The notes beneath the pieces were generated by a model. That model saw only the letters and a list, made by a program, of their open reading frames with translations. It ran no database searches and was not told the DNA's origin. Of a DNA stretch of 64,000 bases, positions 54,881 through 64,000 are shown piece after piece. The stretch covers positions 11,035,150 to 11,099,149 of the forward strand of contig OX442417.1 in NCBI GenBank assembly GCA_949361645.1, read 5' to 3'. This DNA comes from Spongilla lacustris. Taxonomy: Eukaryota; Porifera; Demospongiae; Spongillida; Spongillidae. How positions within the stretch are numbered: position 1 is the stretch's first letter; every line of letters starts with the position of its first letter. A program made the position numbers and the translations under genes.

Positions 54881-57215
54881 GGGTCTAACCAGGTCCGCTC
54901 CCTCACTGCAAGCGGACCGAACCATGCATTAATGCAAGTTACCTTAATAGCCCCACACTACATGTCCGGTTAGCACCAGTGCATGGGGCACATGCAGAAG
55001 GAGTTATCAAACTGCCAGCAAGGGAGGAACCAGGTACTAAAAAATCCTACAGGGTCATTGGGGGCCCCCACAATAATGCAGTTCTCACACTGCGATAGGA
55101 ATCGGCACCCCCCCCCCTCCCCCCCATTCGCCCCCATGGCCCTATCTCCCACTACCTATCCTCCTTTACTGCAATTTGTATCCTTTACTATCCAAGGCCC
55201 AGGCCATCCCCTACTCAATAGCACTCTCAGTCTCCACACAACCAGCCCTCCCACCTACCCACCCACCCACCCCTAAACACCCCTCTTACATATGGTGTAA
55301 TCAGACTGCCAACAGGGGAGCTGCCAGCTGCCACATTACCAGGGTTGAATGGGGTCGTCACAAAAGTAGACCTCAGCATGTGGAGTGGAACCTTGAACTG
55401 GAGCCGGCCCCAAACACTGGGGCCAGCCACAATGGCCCCCTATCCTAGCCCCACACAGTACTAATACCAACTCATCACTGCAAATGCAATAGAAGCCACT
55501 ACCTGTGAAACCATCCCACACTACAAGAGGACTTAATGGTAGGGGAACCATCAACTACAAGTGGAGTTACCAGCTCGCATTGGACAAATTGGAATACCAC
55601 CAGTCCACTGAAGCAGCCTCCATTTGTAGAGTGTACATATACGTGCCTACGTTTTTCACTTCTCACATTTTGTGTTGTAGATCTGAACTACTGTAGACAT
55701 GTACATGTTTGTGCATGTACAGAGTAAGTTTTATCTGGTGTGGATGCTGTTAGTGGTGAATATAGTTACCAGCTGCCCTGTCGGTACTGATTGCGGTGGG
55801 TCTGCACCCGTGGTTGATTTATATAGACAACCAAGGCTTGCTTTGCCTATAAGTACTGGGAACTACGGTACTGTACGATCGCGAGTAGCAAAACACATAA
55901 GTGCCATTTTGAATGTCACATAAATTGCATGCGCAGTCACAGCTACAATGTGGCACGATGAAGACATCAAAATTCATGACCACACAAGTGAAGTTAGCAG
56001 ACCCTACACTGTCAGAGATGTCAACAGATCTAGACATTACCAGTGTAACCCAGTTTCACCTGTGCCCCACGGCCACTATATACACTGGCACATACATTTT
56101 AGCAGATATACAACAGCCTAGGGCTAGGTATACGCAAGTACGTAGTTGATGGATCCATTACATTTGTAGGGTCTGCTAGCTCCACTTGTGTGGTAATGAA
56201 TTCTGATGTCTTCATCGTGCCACATTGTAGCTGTGACTGTGCATGCAATTTATGTGACATTCAAAATGGCACTTACATGTTTTGCTACTCGCGTACAGTA
56301 GTTCCCAGTAGCAGTAAGGGCAAAACGCCCTCTGTTGTCTATATAAACCAACCACGGGTGCAGACCCACCGCAATCAGTACCGATAGGGCAGGTAACTAT
56401 TTCACCACTAACAGCATCCACACCAGATAAAATTTATTCTGTACATGTACATGTCTACAGTAGTTCAGATCTACAACACGTGAAGAGACAAACGTAGGCA
56501 CGTATGTACACTCTACAAATGGAGGCTGCTTCAGTGGTGGTATTCCATTTGTCCAATGCGAGCTGGTAGCTCCACTTGTAGTTGATGGTTCCTCTAACAG
56601 TAAGTCCTCTTGTAGTGTGGGGTTAATGGTTTCACAGGTAGTGGCTTCATTTGCATTTGCAGTGAGGAGCTGGTGTTAGTACTGTGTGGGGCTAGGATAG
56701 GGGGCCTTTGTGGCTGGCCCCAGTGTTTGGGGCCGGCTCCATTTCAAGGTTCCACTCCACATGCTGGGGTCTAGTTTTGTGACGACCCTGGTAATGTGGC
56801 AGCTGGCAGCTCTTCTGTTAGCAGTCTGATTACACCATATGTACGAGGGGTGTTTAGGGGTGGGTGGGTGGGTGGGTAGGTGGGAGGGCTGGTTGTGTGG
56901 GGACTGTAAATGCTATACAGTAAGGGGTGGCCTGGGTCTCGGATACAACTTGCAGTAAAGGAGGATAGGTAGTGGGAGATAGGGCCATGGTGGCGAATGC
57001 GGCATGTGTGAATCATTAATAAGGGAGCCCCCAATGACCCTGTAGGATTTTTTAGCACCTGGTTGCTCCCTTGCTGGCAGTCTGATAACTCCATCTGCAA
57101 TTGCTCCACTGATGCACTGGTGCTAACTGGACATGTAGTGTGGGGCTTTTAAGTTAACTTGCATTAATGATTCTGTCCGCATGAAGTGAGGGAGCTGACC
57201 TGATTGGACCCAGGG
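54881..57215. other. Inner, non-tandem part of both palindrome arms plus the central spacer
   Basis: 54881-56008 and 56165-57215 are inverted copies that include GCACCAGTGCATGGGGCACA (mirrored near 57107-57123), a CCCACC-rich segment at 55250-55272 (mirrored at 56853-56880) and GCATTGGACAAATTGGAATA (mirrored near 56545-56565). The spacer 56009-56164 is unique. Short frames are present (for example near 55699-55923 and 56771-57109), but none is conserved as protein between the arms in an obvious way. Confidence 0.7.
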
Positions 57216-60100
57216 CCATTACAGGGTATAAATGGGACCAATGAATTGACCACACAACAGACACACATACATGGTGTAAATGGGACCATGGGTATGATCC
57301 TAAAACAGAATCAAGTACAGGTGTAAATGGGATCATAAGTACAGGGTGTAAATGGGACCATACATTTGATTACAAGCACAGGGTGTAAATCAGACCATGG
57401 ATTTGACCCCACAACAGCCAAAAGTACAGGGTGTAAATGGGAGTATGAGTTTGACCCGACAACAGACACAAGTACACAAGTACAGGATGGGACCATGGAT
57501 TTGATCACAAGTACAGGGTGTAAATCAGACCATGGATTGACCCCACAACAGACAAAAGTACAGGTGTAAATGGGAGCATGAGTTTGATCCCACAACAGAC
57601 AAACGTACAAGGCTGTAAATGGGGCCATGCATTTGACCCCAAAACAGACACAAATACAGGGTGTAAATGGGACCATGGATTTGATCACAAGTACAGGCTG
57701 GGTGTAAATGGGACCATGGATTTGATCCCACGTACAGGGAGTAAATCGGACCATGGATTTGACCTCAAAACAGACACAAGTACAGGGTGTAAATGGAACC
57801 ATGGATCATGGATTTGACCCCACAATAGACACAAGTACAGGGTGTAAATGGGACCATGGATTTGACCCCACAACAGACAGAAGTACAGGGTGTAAATGGG
57901 ACCATAGATGTGACCCTAAAGCAGACAAAAGTACCCAGTGCAAATGGGAGCATGAGTTTGACCGCATAACAGATACAAGTACAGGTTGTAAATCGGACCA
58001 TGGATTTGATCTTAAAACAGACTCAAGTACAGGGTGTAAATTGGAGCATGAGTTTGACCCCATAATAGACACAAGTACAGGGTCTAAATGGGACCATGGA
58101 TTTGATCACAAGTACAGGGAGTAAATCGGACCATAGATTTGACCCCAAAACAGACACAAGTATAGGGTGTAAATGGAACCATGGAGCATGAGTTTGACCC
58201 CACAACAGACAAAAGTACAAGGGTGTAAATGGGACCTTGCATTTGACCCCAAAACAGACACAAGTACAGGGTGTAAATGGGACCATGGATTTGATCACAA
58301 GTAACAGGCTGGGTGTAAATGGGACCATGGATTTGATCACAAGTACAGGGAGTAAATCAAACCATGGATTTGACCCCAAAACAGACACAAGTACAGGGTG
58401 TAAATGGAACCATGGAGCATGAGTTTGACCCCACAACAGACAAAAGTACAAGGGTGTAAATGGGACCATGTATTTGACCCCAAAACAGACACAAATACAG
58501 GGTGTAAATGGGACCATGGATTTGATCACAAGTACAGGGAGTAAATCGGACCATGGATTGGACCCCAAATCAAACGCAAGTATGTACAGCGTGTAAATGG
58601 AACCATGGATCATGGATTTGACCCCACAAAAGACAGAAGTACAAGGTGTAAATGGGACCATAGATTTGACCCTAAAGCAGACAAAAGTACCCAGTGTAAA
58701 TGGGAGCATGAGTTTGACCCCAAAATAGACACAAGTACACGGTGTAAATGGGACCATGGATTTGACCCCACAACATACACAAGTACAGGGTGTAAATGGG
58801 ATCATGGATTTGACCCCACAATAGACACAGCTACAGGGTTTTAATATAACCATGGATTTGACCCCACAACGCAGGTATAAATGGGACCATACATTTGACC
58901 CTAAACAGACTCAACTTCAGGGTGTAAATGGGACCATGGATTTGACCCCACAGCATACTCAAGTACAGGGTGTAAAGCAAATGGAATCATGGACTTGACC
59001 CCACAATAGACACTAGTACAGGATGTAAATAGGACCTTGGATTTGACCCCACAACAGACACAAGTACAGGGTGTAAATGGGACCATGGATTTGATCCCAC
59101 AACAGACACATACACCATGTATATCCCACAATAGACACAACAAGTACAGGGTGTAAATGGGACCAATGATTTGACCCCAAAACTTACACACGTTTAGTGT
59201 GTAAATGGGACCATAGATCTGACCCTAAAACAGACTAAAGTACAGGGTGTTAATGGGACCATGCATTTGGCCCCACAACAGAACAAGTACAGGGTTAAAT
59301 GGGACCATGGATTAGATCTCACAACAGACACAAGTACAGTGTGTAAATGGGACCATGGATTTGATCACAAGTACAGGGTGTAAATCGGACCATGGATTTG
59401 ACCCCGCAACAGACAAAAGTACTAGGTGTAAATGGGAGCATGAATTAGATCTCAGTATAGGGTGTAAATGGGACCATGGATTTGATCACAGATACAGGGT
59501 GTAAATGGAACCATGGTTTTGACCCCACAACAGACACAAATACAGGGTGTAAATGGGACCATGGATTTGATCACAAGTAGAAGGTGTAAATAGGACCATG
59601 GATTTGACCCCGCAACAGACAAAAGTACAGGATGTAAATGGGACCAATGAATTGACCCTAAACAGACTCAAGTACAGGGTGTAATTGGGACCATAGATTT
59701 GACCCTAAAACAGACTCAAGTACAGGGTGTAAATTGGGACCATGGATATGACCCCACAAGAGACACAAGTACAGGGTGTAAATGGGTGTAAATGGGATCA
59801 TGGATTTGACCCCACAATAGACACAAGTGCATGGTGTAAATGGGACCATAGATTTGACCCCACAACAGACACATGTGCTGGTGTAAATGGGATCATAGAT
59901 TTGACCCTAAACAGACTCAAGTACAGGGTGTAAATGGGACCATGGATTTGACCCCAAACTACACAAGTACAGGATGGACATGTAAATGGACAATGGATTT
60001 GATCCCACAACGGGGACCATGGATATTATCCCACAACGGGGACCATGGATATTATCCCACAACAGCTAGACACAAGTTCACGGTGTAAATGGGACCACCG
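57216..60100 (-). repeat. Right-arm minisatellite, inverted copy of the left array
   Basis: Units TACAGGGTGTAAATGGGACC + ATGGATTTGACCCCACAACA + GACACAAG (48 bp) and shorter forms. Rare variants occur in reverse order of the left arm, for example ACACACGTTTAGTGTG near 59185 versus CACTCTAAACGTGTGT near 53178, and ATGTATATCCCACAATAGAC near 59117 versus its complement near 53250. Confidence 0.9.
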
Positions 60101-60324
60101 TCGTCACTGTACTAGCATAGATCTAGTAACCTTTCTCCGCACGATGGTCGTATTCGCACCGCTCGAACTTCACGTCCGCCGATTGAAACTCTTATGTCAT
60201 GATCCTGTCTTCAGTTGACGTCGCCATAAAGTTTATGTACGCAGAAGATAACGAAATAGGGATCGAATAGACTGGAATAGTATAACAACTGCATGTGAGT
60301 CCGACCGGGAGATGGATTAACGTA

Positions 60325-60524
60325 NNNNNNNNNNNNNNNNNNNNNNNNNNNNNNNNNNNNNNNNNNNNNNNNNNNNNNNNNNNNNNNNNNNNNNNNNNNN
60401 NNNNNNNNNNNNNNNNNNNNNNNNNNNNNNNNNNNNNNNNNNNNNNNNNNNNNNNNNNNNNNNNNNNNNNNNNNNNNNNNNNNNNNNNNNNNNNNNNNNN
60501 NNNNNNNNNNNNNNNNNNNNNNNN
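60325..60524. other. Assembly gap, exactly 200 N
   Basis: Interrupts the right arm of the giant palindrome just before its expected outer end. The length is probably a placeholder. Confidence 0.95.
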
Positions 60525-60895
60525 CATAACCTTTTCCACTCCACCATGCCCATGCCCCCTTGTCGTAGCCAGAACTCACATGTGCTACCTTTGAATATGC
60601 CCAGCCAGCCATGGAGAGGATATCCCATCCAAAATTTTTGGAGAGGTGGCATCTTCATGGCAACTACATGTAGAATGGAGTTTTAAACGTTAATGTACAT
60701 GTATTTATCAGTAAGAACACACTCATATACAGAACCCCACCGCCTGATCTGAAGTACACATTGTGTGTATTATGCCATCTTCGATGTGCAGTCATCATCT
60801 AATGAGGCCACCCTATTGGGGGTGCATGGCCATCCATATGTGGTTCATTTCTATAGGGTTGCCGCAGATCATAGGACACACCCACACCGTACTCA
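60525..60895. other. Short unique sequence after the gap
   Basis: No gene is visible, and there is no match to the fold-back arm expected here, so that arm is missing or lies inside the gap. Confidence 0.5.
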
Positions 60896-62345
60896 CCCCA
60901 CCCACAGTAACCTCTTACCCACACACAGTAAACTCTTTCCCCCCCACACACAGTAACCTCTTTCCCCCCACACACAGTAACCTCATTCCCCCCCACACAC
61001 AGTAACCTCTTTCCCCACACACAGTAAATTTTCCCCCCACACACAGTAACCTCTTTCCCCCCACACACAGTAACCTCTTTCCCCCCACACACAGTAACCT
61101 CTTTCCCCCCACACACAGTAACCTCTTTCCCCCCACACACAGTAACCTCTTTCCCCCCACACACAGTAACCTCTTTCCCCCCACACACAGTAACCTCTTT
61201 CCCCCCACACACAGTAACCTCTTTCCCCCCTCACACAGTAACCTCTTTCCCCCCCACACACAGTAACCTCTTTCCCCCCACACACAGTAACCTCTTTCCC
61301 CCCACACACAGTAACCTTTTTCCCCCCACACACAGTAAACTCTTTCCCCCCACACACAGTAAACTCTTTGCCCCCACACACACAGTAACCTCTTTCCCCC
61401 CCACATACAGTAACCTCTTTCCCCCCACACACAGTAAACTCTTTCCCCCCACACACAGTAACCTCTTTCCCCCCACACACAGTAACCTCTTTCCCCCCTC
61501 ACACAGTAACCTCTTTCCCCCCCACACACAGTAACCTCTTTCCCCCCACACACACTAACCTCTTTCCCCCCTCACACAGTAACCTCTTTCCCCCCCACAC
61601 ACAGTAACCTCTTTCCCCCCACACACAGTAACCTCTTTCCCCCCACACACAGTAACCTCTTTCCCCCCACACACAGTAACCTCTTTCCCCCCACACACAG
61701 TAACCTCTTTCCCCCCACACACAGTAACCTCTTTCCCCCCACACACAGTAACCTCTTTCCCCCCTCACACAGTAACCTCTTTCCCCCCCACACACAGTAA
61801 CCTCTTTCCCCCCACACACAGTAACCTCTTTCCCCCCACACACAGTAACCTTTTTCCCCCCACACACAGTAAACTCTTTCCCCCCACACACAGTAAACTC
61901 TTTGCCCCCACACACACAGTAACCTCTTTCCCCCCCACATACAGTAACCTCTTTCCCCCCACACACAGTAAACTCTTTCCCCCCACACACAGTAACCTCT
62001 TTCCCCCCACACACAGTAACCTCTTTCCCCCCTCACACAGTAACCTCTTTCCCCCCCACACACAGTAACCTCTTTCCCCCCACACACAGTAACCTCTTTC
62101 CCCCCTCACACAGTAACCTCTTTCCCCCCCACACACAGTAACCTCTTTCCCCCCACACACAGTAACCTCTTTCCCCCCACACACAGTAACCTTTTCCCCC
62201 CCACACACAGTAAACTCTTTCCCCCCACACACAGTAAACTCTTTGCCCCCCCACACACAGTAACCTCTTTCCCCCCCACATACAGTAACCTCTTTCCCCC
62301 CACACACAGTAAACTCTTTCCCCCACACACACAGTATCCTCATCC
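60896..62345. repeat. 24-bp minisatellite with a higher-order repeat of ~536 bp
   Basis: About 60 copies of CACACACAGTAACCTCTTTC + CCCC with length and point variants. Marker variants recur in the same order: GTAACCTTTTTCCCC at ~61311, 61847 and (as CCTTTTCCCC) 62188; CTCTTTGCCCC near 61364, 61900 and 62236; and CCACATACAG at ~61402, 61938 and 62277. This gives a period of 536 bp for the first interval and ~340 bp for the second. Minus-strand frames of up to 212 codons arise from the period being a multiple of three. Confidence 0.9.
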
Positions 62346-62700
62346 CCCCACACAACACAGCAGGCATGTATTCATAGAAGTTTCAGCGTTGCCCGGAAAC
62401 TTCCCCCCCCTTCCAAAATTAATTTTAATATCTAAGTGCACATATTTGGTGAGACACAACCCTCACCCCCTTGCCGGTCAGCCCCGGCTTGGGGGCAGGG
62501 GCGGCTGCTGCCGCCCCTCCCATGGCATATGAAATGCCGCCACCCTTGCAACCCCCCCCCCCCCCCCCCCCCCTAGTTTTCATATAGACTGAAACCCCCC
62601 GCCCCCCTGCCTCCCAGCTCATATATCGATTAATGTACAAAGTTGGAACCCCTCCCCCTCTGAAATCCTGGATACGCCCCTGCACAGTAATCTCATCCCC
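62346..62700. mobile_element. Poly-C tract with GGATACGCCCCTG end, probable short element
   Basis: CCACCCTTGCAACC plus a C tract (62552-62573), then TCTGAAATCCTGGATACGCC, are the reverse-oriented ends of the element type seen at 31186-31596. It interrupts minisatellite-like sequence, since CACACAGTAACCTCT-type units reappear at ~62685-62760. Confidence 0.45.
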
Positions 62701-64000
62701 ACACACCCTCAGAGAAAACTCTTTCCCACACAGTAACCTCTCTTCCCCACACACACCTAACCTCACCCCAAACACCCACACAACAGCAGCTACCCCATAT
62801 GTACATGTACATGTATGTATACATGCATCGCGTGATGCACTAGCAGTTACACATGTGCATATAATAACACATAAGTACATAGAATGAATGTAACTTAACT
62901 TTTCAGTTTGTGCAACCTCTACCCAAACCAATCGATCCACAGGACCACACAGTATTAGTAGCGTAACCGCTAGTAGCTCTACCATTTATTATCATACCTC
63001 TAGTTGTATCGGCTAATCCTTGTGGCGTGTCCTCCGGCTGTTTAAATCATGTTGGGCGTGGGCCGCGTGGCCCGACCTTCGTTTTTGGTCGCGAAGGTCA
63101 CAGACTCAGCAACTACTGATCAGTAGTTCAAATCCAGTTCGCATCCTTAGGCGGTACTATTACTCACGTGCACGTGATAGCGATGTCTATGAATTGTAAA
63201 TTAAGTGTAACATGTAATCCAGCTTTCTGGCTACATGCATTATAGCAATTTGAGGAGTAACGTTGCGCGACTCCATTACATGTATTTATGACTGTCTTTT
63301 CGCATACAAATCGAATATATATAAGAAACAAGGTCAGTTGTAAATTTGTAATGATAGATTTGCATGGTTGGCGCGAACACGAAACGCTTCACATGTGATA
63401 TGTCATGTGTGACAGTGAATTGCAGTAGTGAATTGAAGTAACCAGTCAACTGAATTTACTGCATGTTTTGGTATCTTTCCGTGATAAGGAAATACAAAGG
63501 AAATTTCCCAAGACAATCAACACCGTATTTCCTTACGTTTCCAATCTAACTGAAACATATAAATTTGGTGTAGTGTTATATATCTTTTCACCGGGCTGAA
63601 CCTTACTTATTAAATATCATAACTATTGATGTTCCCCTGTAAACACCAAATTTAAAAAGACTTTTTAAAAAGAACCTATAAATAACTATATCCTATGCTG
63701 TAAAAAACGCATATGTATCATATTTATAACTAGTCATTTGGCTGAAACGCTAAATTCAGCGGTTCTAGCGAGTTCGAATCCTGCACTGAAAGATTGGTGA
63801 TTTTTCATCCGATCGCGAGGAGTATGGCAAAGTAAGGGTTTGGGCCCGCCTCTCGTCCTCCCATGATGCAGGTTTGACAACTTGCAATTGACTGCCCCGC
63901 TAGATTCCCACTTCGACAAATAATCGCATTAGTCCGCCTCACATACGCATAAGTCTTACTGATAGTAATTACCAATATCGCTTTTTTTTCTTCCTTTTTA
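62701..64000. other. Right end of window, no supported gene
   Basis: Residual CACAGTAACCTC units at 62722-62760, then unique AT-rich sequence. At 63736-63782 a TGGCTGAAACG box followed by GAGTTCGAATCCT resembles RNA polymerase III A and B boxes, and GTAGTTCAAATCCAG at ~63123 is another B-box-like match. These may mark tRNA-derived SINE heads, but no tRNA cloverleaf is evident. Confidence 0.35.

Larger units (their letters stand above)
51747..60324. mobile_element. Giant fold-back (palindromic) structure, at least 8.6 kb
   Basis: The left arm 51747-56008 and right arm 56165-60324 are reverse complements of each other, around an asymmetric spacer 56009-56164. Outer ends pair TACGTGAATCCATCTCCCGG with CCGGGAGATGGATTAACGTA, and inner ends pair GTTAGCAGACCCTACA with TGTAGGGTCTGCTAGC. 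In a ~90-bp non-repetitive stretch next to the centre I count five differences (about 5-6%), so the arms are diverged copies. Each arm is made of ~210 bp unique outer sequence, ~2.9 kb of minisatellite, and ~1.1 kb of unique inner sequence. The right arm is cut by the assembly gap, so the true end is unseen. Arms made of internal tandem repeats are known from Drosophila FB and sea-urchin TU fold-back elements. Confidence 0.85.

Noticed and set aside
60896..62345. CRISPR-like array
   Set aside because: Repeats are directly adjacent without unique spacers, and the context is eukaryotic.
60799..62367. Frames of 106-212 codons with GYCVWGER / KEVTVCGG repeats, looking like Cys-rich or toxin-like proteins
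   Set aside because: All three minus-strand registers are open over the same 24-bp simple array, which indicates periodicity and not coding.
63736..63810. tRNA gene
   Set aside because: A- and B-box-like sequences are present, but I could not fold acceptor, D and anticodon stems. At most it is a tRNA-derived SINE head.

Overview
This is animal nuclear DNA: AT-rich and intron-containing, with several short introns of roughly 55 to 150 bp. Two genes encode secreted or receptor-type proteins whose introns all fall in phase 1. They carry an Ig/FN3-like ectodomain, or two LDL-receptor class A domains followed by a membrane span and a PPxY tail. The palindrome ACATGT/TACATGTA is very frequent, G or C homopolymers are common, and most of the window is mobile or tandem-repeat DNA. 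I read it as a marine invertebrate, most plausibly a demosponge. That is an inference from general resemblance and cannot be proven from the window. Two runs of exactly 200 N (9702-9901 and 60325-60524) are scaffold gaps, probably of arbitrary length.

Left part (1-9.5 kb). An open reading frame on the minus strand enters from the left edge. It is followed by a tandem array of ~200-bp units, two nested terminal-inverted-repeat elements, and one large two-exon gene (3189-8423, 1,720 residues). That gene joins an OTU-type protease fold, a DDE/integrase-like core, two SAP-like motifs and a C-terminal Tudor/SH3-like module.

Middle-left (10-19.4 kb). This is a cluster of long fold-back elements sharing one core but carrying different termini. 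The third copy is split by a 3.4-kb element with a decayed tyrosine recombinase, a coiled-coil gag-like remnant and split direct repeats (A1-coding-B1-A2-B2), the layout of Ngaro/PAT-like tyrosine-recombinase retrotransposons.

Centre (19.4-51 kb). Host-like genes lie here: a six-exon Ig/FN3 receptor (+, 21018-23145), an orphan multi-pass membrane protein (-, 27978-28887), a partly resolved tetraspan-like gene with a Pro/Gln-rich tail (-, 33317-34630), and a four-exon LDLa receptor (-, 42460-49892). Between and inside them are small hairpin elements, a hAT remnant, poly-G tracts and many ACATGT repeats.

Right part (51.3-64 kb). A giant fold-back structure occupies 51747-60324: two arms of over 4 kb around a ~156-bp spacer. 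Most of each arm is a 48/37-bp minisatellite whose variants run in mirror order in the two arms. It begins where a copy of the fold-back family reaches its core. After the second gap comes a 24-bp minisatellite with a ~536-bp higher-order repeat, then unremarkable sequence. Long ORFs in both minisatellites arise because the unit lengths are multiples of three, and they are not genes.
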